A DNA stretch of 10,364 bases from Pseudoluteimonas sp044226035 (GTDB lineage: Bacteria > Pseudomonadota > Gammaproteobacteria > Xanthomonadales > Xanthomonadaceae), in the NCBI GenBank assembly GCA_044226035.1, contig JBGAHT010000070.1, forward strand, positions 1 through 10,364, written 5' to 3'. Below are positions 1 to 5,379 of the stretch, one piece after another. How positions within the stretch are numbered: position 1 is the first letter of the stretch; the number at the start of each line of letters is the position of its first letter. The position numbers were made by a program, and so were the translations under genes. The notes below the pieces were generated by a model. It ran no database searches. It was given only the letters and a program-made list of their open reading frames with translations, and was not told the origin of the DNA.

Positions 1-1
1 A

Positions 2-487
2 GTGCTGATCCTGCTTCCCGGCTTCGCGCATGCGGAGGCGATTTCCGGCGGCTGCACCGCGGTGGCTCCGGTCTCGCAGGGCAACACGCTTTCCCTGGCG
101 CCGGTGGCGAGCGAACTCGTGCCCGCCTATGCCGACCTGGGCGCGACCGGCGCGGTCCTGTCGCAGGCCTACGACGCCAGCCAGTCGGTCGACCAGGTGC
201 TGTTGCGACTGCGCCTGGCCAGCTGCGGCAACATCGCCAACGCGATGCGGCCGGGCGCATCCGGCAGCGTGGATCCCAACGATCCCGCGGCCTACAAGCC
301 GCAGACGCAGTGGGACAACACGCCGTGGCGCTTCAACATGACCCAGAACGGCAAGCGCATGACCGCAGACGAGTTCGACGCCTGGATGAAGGCGCGCGGC
401 GTGCGCGTGGTCGGGCGCAAGCCCAGTCCCGCCGCGCCGGCCGCGGCTCCCGACGCGCCCGCAGCCGAGCCGCCGAAGGGCAACTGA
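2..487 (+). CDS. Small exported protein of unknown function, 5' end probably outside the window
   Basis: I do not recognise a named family. The frame is open from the first bases. The earliest possible start is GTG at 2, but the reading begins in the middle of a hydrophobic stretch (LILLPGFAHA) with no basic residues before it. This looks like the end of a Sec signal peptide whose start lies upstream, with cleavage likely after AHA (residue 11). The mature part has two cysteines (C18 and C75) that could form a disulphide. A conserved-looking block at residues 109-136 (PWRFNMTQNGKRM, then DEFDAWMKARGVRV) follows, and the tail is Ala/Pro-rich. I have a weak memory of this tail motif recurring in secreted proteins of Xanthomonadaceae; this is unchecked. 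The stop codon overlaps the presumed start of the pseudouridine synthase gene, so the two are probably co-transcribed. Function unknown; location probably periplasmic. Confidence 0.65.
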   Translation: MLILLPGFAHAEAISGGCTAVAPVSQGNTLSLAPVASELVPAYADLGATGAVLSQAYDASQSVDQVLLRLRLASCGNIANAMRPGASGSVDPNDPAAYKPQTQWDNTPWRFNMTQNGKRMTADEFDAWMKARGVRVVGRKPSPAAPAAAPDAPAAEPPKGN

Positions 488-1215
488 ACCCGATCGCGGC
501 CCCGCGCCACGGACTCGCCCGCGCGCTGTCGAAGCGCGGGCTCTGCTCGCGCACGCAGGCGGTCGAATGGATCCGCGCCGGGCGCGTGCGCGTCGACGGC
601 CGCATCGTCCGCGATCCTGAATTCCCCACCATCCACGGCGTTTCCCGCATCGACATCGATGGAACGGACCTCGATGCGACCGCGGCAACGCGTCGCTACC
701 TGATGCTCAACAAGCCGCGCGGCCTGGTCACCACGGCGCGCGACGAACGCGGCCGCGACACGGTGTATCGCTGCTTCGATGGAACGGGCTTCGGCTGGAT
801 CGCGCCGGTCGGCCGCCTCGACAAGGCCAGCGAAGGCCTGCTGCTGTTTTCGAATGACCCACGGTGGGCCGCGCGCCTCACCGATCCCGCGACCGGGCCG
901 GACAAGACCTACCACGTGCAGGTCGACCGCATTCCCGGCGACGCCGAATTGCGCTGCATGCGCGATGGCATCGAATGCGAAGGCGCATGGCTCCGGGCGA
1001 AATCGGCGACCCTGCTGCGTGCCGGCGGAAAGAATGCCTGGCTGGAAATCGTGCTGGACGAAGGCCGCAACCGGCAGATCCGGCGCCTGCTGGCGGCGCT
1101 CGACATCGGCGTGTTGCGGCTGTTGCGCGTCGCCATTGGCACGCTGCAACTCGGCGACTTGCCGAAAGGGCAGTGGCGCGAGTTGACTGTCGAGGAAATC
1201 GAAATGTTGTCGTAG
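484..1215 (+). CDS. RsuA/RluB/RluF-family pseudouridine synthase with S4 domain
   Basis: This enzyme probably isomerises a specific uridine in rRNA to pseudouridine; which site cannot be told from the sequence. Numbering from CTG 484 gives 243 residues. An S4 RNA-binding domain spans about residues 11-55 (LARALSKRGLCSRTQ, then GRVRVDGRIV). The catalytic domain carries the family motif GRLD at 110-113, with Asp113 the expected nucleophile, followed by KASEGLLLFSND. The C-terminal block EGRNRQIRRLL and the ending LGDLPKGQWRELT are typical of the RsuA/RluB/RluE/RluF branch. The S4 domain argues against RluE. The start is unusual. The homologous region begins only a few codons before LARALSKRG, where no ATG, GTG or TTG occurs. 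The candidates are CTG at 484, which overlaps the upstream stop as CTGA, or ATC at 493. GTG at 310 or 325 would add 53-58 Arg-rich residues that look like an out-of-frame shadow of the upstream gene. The product is secure; the start is not. Confidence 0.9.
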   Translation: MNPIAAPRHGLARALSKRGLCSRTQAVEWIRAGRVRVDGRIVRDPEFPTIHGVSRIDIDGTDLDATAATRRYLMLNKPRGLVTTARDERGRDTVYRCFDGTGFGWIAPVGRLDKASEGLLLFSNDPRWAARLTDPATGPDKTYHVQVDRIPGDAELRCMRDGIECEGAWLRAKSATLLRAGGKNAWLEIVLDEGRNRQIRRLLAALDIGVLRLLRVAIGTLQLGDLPKGQWRELTVEEIEMLS

Positions 1216-1239
1216 GGGCGACCGGCCGGTCGCCCTTAC
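1212..1239. terminator. Perfect palindrome between convergent stop codons, probable bidirectional terminator or repeat
   Basis: Bases 1216-1235 (GGGCGACCGG followed by CCGGTCGCCC) form a perfect 20-bp palindrome. It exactly fills the space between the TAG stop of the pseudouridine synthase (1213-1215) and the complement of the TAA stop of kbl (1236-1238). Pairing continues through both stop codons (G-T wobble at 1215/1236, then A-T, T-A and G-C), giving a stem of up to 14 bp. There is no U-tract on either side, so it is not a textbook Rho-independent terminator. It could stop transcription from both directions, protect 3' ends, or be a copy of a dispersed palindromic repeat. Confidence 0.6.
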
Positions 1240-2423
1240 ACGACGCCCAATTCCTTGCCGATGCGGGTGAACGCGTCGATCGCGCGATCGAGGTGTTCGC
1301 GCGTGTGCGCCGCGCTCATCTGCGTGCGGATGCGCGCCTGGCCCTTCGCCACCACCGGGAAGAAGAAGCCGATTGCGTAGATGCCTTCCTCCAGCAAGCG
1401 CTCGGCGAACTTCTGCGCCAGCGGCGCGTCATACAGCATCACCGGGCTGATCGGGTGCACGCCGGGCTTGATGTCGAAGCCGGCGGCGGTCATGCGTTCG
1501 CGGAAATAGGCGGTGTTCCCGCGCAGGCGTTCGCGCAGTTCGCCAGCGGACGACAGCATTTCGAACGCCTTGATGCCGGCGGCCACCACGTGCGGCGGCA
1601 GCGAGTTGGAGAACAGGTAGGGGCGCGAACGCTGGCGCAGCAGCTCGATCACTTCGCGCCTGGCGGTGGTGAACCCGCCGAGCGCGCCACCCATCGCCTT
1701 GCCCAGCGTGCCGGTGAAGATGTCGATCTTGTCGAGCACGCCCTTCACTTCGGCAGAGCCGCGGCCGGTCGCGCCGAGGAAGCCGGTGGCATGGCATTCG
1801 TCGATGTGCACCAGCGCGCCGTACTTCTTCGCCAGCGCGGTGATTTCATCCAGCGGCGCGATGAAACCATCCATCGAGAACACGCCGTCGGTGGTGACCA
1901 TGATGGTGCGCGCGCCATCGGCCCTGGCCTGCTGCAGCTGTTTCTCCAGGTCGGCCATGTCGCAGTTGGCGTAGCGGTAGCGCCGGGCCTTGCACAGGCG
2001 CACGCCGTCGATGATCGAGGCGTGGTTGAGCGCGTCGCTGATGATCGCGTCGTTCTCGTCCAGCAGTGGTTCGAACAGGCCGCCGTTGGCGTCGAAGCAG
2101 GCGGCGTAGAGGATGGTGTCCTCGGTGCCGAAGAAGTCGGAAATCGTCTTTTCGAGTTGCTTGTGCAAATCCTGCGTGCCGCAGATGAAACGCACGCTGG
2201 CCATGCCGAAGCCATGGGTATCCAGCGCGTCCTTCGCCGCGGCGATGATGTCCGGGTGGTCGGCGAGGCCGAGGTAGTTGTTGGCGCAGAAATTCAGCAC
2301 CTTGCGGCCGTCGGCGAGCTCGATCTCGGCCGATTGCGGGCTGGTGATGATGCGCTCGGACTTGAACAGCCCGGCGGCGCGGATCTCGTCGAGGGTGCTT
2401 GCGTAGCGTTCGGTGAGGGACAT
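1236..2423 (-). CDS. kbl: Glycine C-acetyltransferase (2-amino-3-ketobutyrate CoA ligase)
   Basis: This PLP enzyme cleaves 2-amino-3-oxobutyrate, the product of Tdh, with CoA to give glycine and acetyl-CoA. It is the second step of threonine degradation in the cytoplasm. The protein has 395 residues, close to the E. coli enzyme (398). It belongs to the alpha-oxoamine synthase family, fold type I. Visible signatures are NFCANNYLGLA at 44-54, GFGMASVRFICGTQDLHKQLE at 71-91, the PLP-contacting VHIDECHATGFLG at 205-217 with Asp208, and TGTLGKAMGGALGG at 237-250. Lys242 in the last block is the expected Schiff-base lysine. The gene lies downstream of tdh on the same strand, 75 bases away, the reverse of the kbl-tdh order in E. 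coli. A REP-like repeat fills the gap. No good Shine-Dalgarno sequence precedes the ATG, so expression may depend on readthrough from tdh. Confidence 0.97.
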   Translation of the reverse strand: MSLTERYASTLDEIRAAGLFKSERIITSPQSAEIELADGRKVLNFCANNYLGLADHPDIIAAAKDALDTHGFGMASVRFICGTQDLHKQLEKTISDFFGTEDTILYAACFDANGGLFEPLLDENDAIISDALNHASIIDGVRLCKARRYRYANCDMADLEKQLQQARADGARTIMVTTDGVFSMDGFIAPLDEITALAKKYGALVHIDECHATGFLGATGRGSAEVKGVLDKIDIFTGTLGKAMGGALGGFTTARREVIELLRQRSRPYLFSNSLPPHVVAAGIKAFEMLSSAGELRERLRGNTAYFRERMTAAGFDIKPGVHPISPVMLYDAPLAQKFAERLLEEGIYAIGFFFPVVAKGQARIRTQMSAAHTREHLDRAIDAFTRIGKELGVV

Positions 2424-2437
2424 GGAGTGAGTGCTCT

Positions 2438-2495
2438 TGTGGGAGCGGCTTCAGCCGCGATCAGACTTGGGGTCGGGGCTGAAGCCCCTCCCACA
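2438..2495. repeat. REP-like inverted repeat pair between tdh and kbl
   Basis: Two similar units of about 23 bases face each other. The left unit is TGTGGGAGCGGCTTCAGCCG (2438-2457) and runs on to about 2460. The right unit (2473-2495) reads, on the minus strand, TGTGGGAGGGGCTTCAGCCC and runs on likewise. They differ at two compensating positions, so each keeps its own small hairpin: GCGGC/GCCGC at 2445-2449/2454-2458, and GGGGC/GCCCC at 2475-2479/2484-2488. The whole can also fold as one long stem. This structure matches the dispersed REP elements I know from Pseudomonas and Xanthomonadaceae. It lies inside the presumed tdh-kbl transcript and occupies nearly all of the 75-base gap. Confidence 0.85.
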
Positions 2496-2498
2496 GAC

Positions 2499-3533
2499 TC
2501 AGTTCCAGCTCAGCACGACCTTGCCGGCCTTGCCCGATTCCATCAGCTCGAAGCCCTTCTGGAATTCGTCGATGGGAAGCTGGTGGGTCAGCACCTTGCC
2601 CAGCGGGAACCCGCTCAGCACCAGTTGCGTCATCTTGTACCAGGTCTCGTACATGCGCCGGCCGTAGATGCCGTGCAGGACCAGGCCCTTGAAGATGATC
2701 TTGTCCCAGTCCACGCCGGCGCCCTTGGGCATGATGCCGAGCATCGCGATCTTGCCGCCGTTGTACATGCAGTCGAGCATGTCGGCGAAGGCGCGCGGGT
2801 TGCCGCTCATCTCCAGGCCCACGTCGAAGCCTTCCATGTGCAGGTCGGCCATCACCTCCTTCAGCGAGGTGTTGGACACGTTGACCACGCGCGTCGCGCC
2901 CATGTCGGCGGCGAGCTTGAGGCGGTAGTCGTTGACGTCGGTGACGACCACGTTGCGCGCGCCGATGTACTTGCAGATGCCGGCGGCGATGATGCCGATC
3001 GGCCCGGCGCCGGTGATCAGCACGTCCTCGCCGACCACGTCGAACTCCAGCGCGCAGTGCGCGGCGTTGCCGTAGGGATCGAAGAACGCGGCCAGCTCGC
3101 TCGGGATCTGGTCCGGGATCGGCCACAGGTTCGAGGCCGGCATCACGATGAATTCGGCGAACGCGCCGTCGCGGTTCACGCCGATGCCGACGGTGTTCGG
3201 GCACAGGTGCTGGCGGCCGGCGCGGCAGTTGCGGCAGTGGCCGCAGACGATGTGGCCTTCGGCGGAGACGCGTTGGCCGACCTTGTAGCCGGTCACGCCC
3301 GGGCCGAGTTCGACGATGCGGCCGACGAACTCGTGGCCGATGACGAGGCCGGGCTTGATCGTGCGCTGGCTCCACTCGTCCCACAGGTAGATGTGCAGGT
3401 CGGTGCCGCAGATCGCGGTCTTCTCGAGCTTGATCAGCACCTCGTTCGGGCCCGGCGCCGGCACCGGCACCTCTTCCATCCAGATGCCCTTGGCGGCTTC
3501 GCGCTTGACCAGCGCCCTCATCATCTGCGTCAT
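2499..3533 (-). CDS. tdh: L-threonine 3-dehydrogenase
   Basis: This enzyme oxidises L-threonine to 2-amino-3-oxobutyrate with NAD+, feeding Kbl. It is a cytoplasmic zinc-dependent medium-chain dehydrogenase of 344 residues; the E. coli enzyme has 341. The catalytic zinc site shows Cys42 (TAICGTDLHIY) and His67-Glu68 (GHEFVG). The structural zinc site is Cys97, Cys100, Cys103 and Cys111 (CGHCRNC, then HLC). The NAD-binding Rossmann motif is GAGPIG at 175-180. WDEWSQ at 51-56 and the ending GKVVLSWN are typical of Tdh. The start at 3533 is preceded by GAAGG at 8 bases spacing, which favours it. Homologs usually begin at a position equal to Met5, only four codons downstream. A TATAAT box lies about 28 bases upstream. 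The downstream kbl gene completes the pathway. Confidence 0.97.
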   Translation of the reverse strand: MTQMMRALVKREAAKGIWMEEVPVPAPGPNEVLIKLEKTAICGTDLHIYLWDEWSQRTIKPGLVIGHEFVGRIVELGPGVTGYKVGQRVSAEGHIVCGHCRNCRAGRQHLCPNTVGIGVNRDGAFAEFIVMPASNLWPIPDQIPSELAAFFDPYGNAAHCALEFDVVGEDVLITGAGPIGIIAAGICKYIGARNVVVTDVNDYRLKLAADMGATRVVNVSNTSLKEVMADLHMEGFDVGLEMSGNPRAFADMLDCMYNGGKIAMLGIMPKGAGVDWDKIIFKGLVLHGIYGRRMYETWYKMTQLVLSGFPLGKVLTHQLPIDEFQKGFELMESGKAGKVVLSWN

Positions 3534-3560
3534 GGCGGCTGCCTTCGTCGTGGAACGCGA

Positions 3561-3566
3561 ATTATA
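3561..3566 (-). promoter_or_regulatory. Probable sigma-70 -10 box for tdh
   Basis: The minus strand reads GCGTATAATTCGCG here, with a perfect TATAAT at 3566-3561, in an otherwise very GC-rich region. It lies in the 61-base gap between the DUF3224 stop and the tdh start, so a transcript starting some 7 bases downstream would have a leader of about 20 bases. No good -35 hexamer is visible at 16-18 bases. The same GCGTATAAT string precedes the SPOR-domain gene. Confidence 0.55.
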
Positions 3567-3594
3567 CGCGCCGCGCCGTTGCCGCCCCGTGCCG

Positions 3595-4011
3595 TCAGTC
3601 CCCGCCGGGCGCGGGGTCCGGCAGTTCGTAGTCGAAGGCGTAGAAGTGCGCGCCGTCGACGATGTCGATGGCCATGCGCCCGCGCAGGCCCGCGAGTTCG
3701 CCCGTGCCCGAATCCGGGACCACGCCCAGCGCCAGCGTCGGCTGGCCGCGGTCGAGGACGCCGTCGTGGTGGGTCAGGAAGCTGCCTCGGCGCCCGTCGA
3801 GCGTGCCGGCGATGCGCTCGATCGCCACGTACGCCGCCGAACCGGGCACGTCGGTGCCGACCGCGAGCATGTGCACCACGCTGGTCGCCTCCAGCGGGCC
3901 GTGGAAGCGCTTGTCGAAGCGCACGTGGCCGATCTGCGCGCCGTCGCCGGCATCGAGCGCGTCCTGCGGCGTGCGCTTCACCTCGAAACTGCCCTTGGCC
4001 TGCCGTTGCAT
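3595..4011 (-). CDS. DUF3224 family protein
   Basis: The 138-residue protein matches the DUF3224 pattern as I remember it. It begins with AKGSFEVK (5-12), then DKRFHGPLEATS (33-44), GSAAYVAIERIAGTL (57-71), a GSF strand, and VVPDSGTGELAGLRGRMAI (97-115). The fold in this family is a small beta-barrel; its biochemical role is not known, and no signal peptide or catalytic residue is obvious. I chose the ATG at 4011. A GGAG lies 9 bases before it and the conserved domain starts right after it. Earlier in-frame ATGs at 4059 and 4128 would add basic, low-complexity residues, and the one at 4128 would overlap the divergent phosphatase gene. The gene lies upstream of tdh on the same strand, but tdh has its own -10 box. 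Confidence 0.8.
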   Translation of the reverse strand: MQRQAKGSFEVKRTPQDALDAGDGAQIGHVRFDKRFHGPLEATSVVHMLAVGTDVPGSAAYVAIERIAGTLDGRRGSFLTHHDGVLDRGQPTLALGVVPDSGTGELAGLRGRMAIDIVDGAHFYAFDYELPDPAPGGD

Positions 4012-4120
4012 GCGCGCGCGCTCCGTCGTCGTCGGGCGGGCAGTGTGCACCAGTCGCATGCGGTCGGGCGATGGCTTAGGCTGCGCGCTCGATCCACGCG
4101 TCCGCCCCACGGAAGACCGC

Positions 4121-4765
4121 ATGCGCATCCTGCTCGCACGCCACGGCGAAACGCCGTGGAACGCCGAAGGCCGCTACCAGGGCCAGGAGGACATCCCGTT
4201 GTCGCCGACCGGCGAGGCGCAGGCGCGTTCGCTGGGCGAACGCCTGCGCGAGGCGCGCATCGACCGCGCCGTGGCCTCGCCGCTGGCGCGCGCGCGCCGC
4301 ACCGCGGAACTGGCGCTGGGCGAAGCGCGCGCGCCGATGCTCGCGTTCGACCGGGGACTGATGGAAATCGCGCACGGCGCGTGGGAAGGCCTGCTCGCCA
4401 GCGAGATCCGCGAACGCGACGGCGAGCGCCTGCGCGCCTGGCGCGAGGCGCCCGAGACCGTGCAGATGCCCGGCGGCGAATCGCTGCCGCAGGTGCTGGA
4501 GCGCGCATGGCCGGCGTTCGAACGCGCCGCGGCCGGGCTGGGCGCGGACGATACCCTGCTCGTCGTCGCCCACGATGCGGTGAACCGCGTGCTGTTGTGC
4601 CGCGTGCTCGGCATCCCGCTGTCGCGGCTGTGGAGCTTCCGCCAGGCGCCGGCCACGCTCAACCTGCTCGAAGGCGCGGACGTCGACCGCCTCGACGTGG
4701 TGCGCCTCAACGACGCCGGGCACCACACCGCGCTGTTCGGCGAAGCGGTGCATCGCGCGCTGTGA
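4121..4765 (+). CDS. Histidine phosphatase family protein (phosphoglycerate mutase-like)
   Basis: This is a cytoplasmic member of branch 1 of the histidine phosphatase superfamily, 214 residues. The RHG motif at 7-9 (LLARHGETPWN) supplies His8, the expected phospho-acceptor. GRYQGQEDIPLSPTGEAQA (17-35) is the typical following block. SPLARARRTAE (53-63) carries the second arginine region. Glu82 in MEIAHGAWEG (81-90) is the likely acid/base, and His151 in VVAHDAVNR completes the pocket. The substrate is not certain. The sequence resembles the CobC/GpmB/PhoE-like group of small-molecule phosphatases rather than glycolytic mutases. The start has GGAAG five bases upstream and gives the canonical N-terminus. 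It is divergent from the DUF3224 gene and 29 bases upstream of the low-GC membrane gene. Base composition is typical of the window (45 of 60 bases G/C at 4441-4500). Confidence 0.93.
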   Translation: MRILLARHGETPWNAEGRYQGQEDIPLSPTGEAQARSLGERLREARIDRAVASPLARARRTAELALGEARAPMLAFDRGLMEIAHGAWEGLLASEIRERDGERLRAWREAPETVQMPGGESLPQVLERAWPAFERAAAGLGADDTLLVVAHDAVNRVLLCRVLGIPLSRLWSFRQAPATLNLLEGADVDRLDVVRLNDAGHHTALFGEAVHRAL

Positions 4766-4794
4766 TCGGCGCATTTGTCGGACATACGAGAAAA

Positions 4795-5379
4795 ATGCAT
4801 CCATTCATCACAAGCAGACTTCAGCTGCATGCTTTTACTTTCTTATTTGCCGGGTTTGCAGTGATGGGTTTGATTGGGACGCTTGTCGATTTCCTTCCTG
4901 CCGGCATTTTGATGGGAAAAGAAATGTTGGTTGTGAGCGTATCGTTCTCGTTGCTCGTGTCTGTCGTGTTGATTTACTTGTGGTTTCGTAGTGACTTGGG
5001 CAAGCAGGTAATCGGAAGTGGAATCTGGGGTTGGTTCAAGGCGGGTGGTTCCTGGGCGATCATGCTGCCAATGATTTGGTTCGTTTGCTTCATGATTCTT
5101 GGGAAGGGGCTTCCATGGGCCTACACATGGATTTCAGGCTGCCCTGCGCGGATCGAGGCGACCCTGCGCACAGAACATGGCTGGAAGCGGCGTCATTGTG
5201 ATTACAGGGCGCGCGGTTTGATACGTAACCAGGAATCGGCAGTAATTTGCATTTCCAAAGAGCAATACCGCGCATTTCCCGATCAGCGCGTATCGGCTGT
5301 GCTTGTAGGTAGGGAATCCGAATTGGGTTTTGCGTGGGGAAGGGTCGAATTGATGCGGCTGCCTCCTGATCGAGAATGA
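4795..5379 (+). CDS. Membrane protein of unknown function, low-GC gene coupled to folC
   Basis: I do not recognise this 194-residue protein. It has three likely transmembrane helices at about 14-38, 44-64 and 87-105. A soluble C-terminal part of about 80 residues follows (PARIEATLRTEHGWKRRHCDY onward, including AVICISKEQYRAFP and VGRESELGF). Cys116, Cys135 and Cys152 lie in or near that part. It has few charged residues in the membrane half. The gene is strikingly AT-richer than its neighbours: I counted 26/60 G/C at 4801-4860 and 27/60 at 4921-4980, against 45/60 in the phosphatase gene. Codons ending in T and A are common. This suggests recent acquisition. Its stop overlaps the folC start as ATGA (5376-5379), so the two are probably translationally coupled. 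The Shine-Dalgarno sequence is weak (CGAGAAAA before ATG). In many gammaproteobacteria accD precedes folC; here this gene does. Confidence 0.75.
   Translation: MHPFITSRLQLHAFTFLFAGFAVMGLIGTLVDFLPAGILMGKEMLVVSVSFSLLVSVVLIYLWFRSDLGKQVIGSGIWGWFKAGGSWAIMLPMIWFVCFMILGKGLPWAYTWISGCPARIEATLRTEHGWKRRHCDYRARGLIRNQESAVICISKEQYRAFPDQRVSAVLVGRESELGFAWGRVELMRLPPDRE

Noticed and set aside
864..4079. A 1071-codon open frame on the plus strand
   Set aside because: It runs antisense to kbl, tdh and the DUF3224 gene, whose products are recognisable. The translation is Arg/Ala/His/Val-rich without family motifs, as expected of a shadow frame in GC-rich DNA.
4070..4090. GCTTAGGCTGC as a -10 region for the phosphatase gene
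   Set aside because: TAGGCT is a weak match to TATAAT and no -35 hexamer lies at a suitable distance, so I could not support it as a promoter.
4009..4128. A longer DUF3224 protein starting at 4128 or 4059
   Set aside because: The extra residues are basic and unlike the family, the 4128 start overlaps the divergent phosphatase gene, and the ATG at 4011 has a suitable GGAG.
4766..5379. The low-GC segment as an integrative element with its own mobility genes
   Set aside because: It holds a single gene with no integrase, transposase, tRNA or flanking direct repeat that I can see, so only gene-level acquisition is supported.
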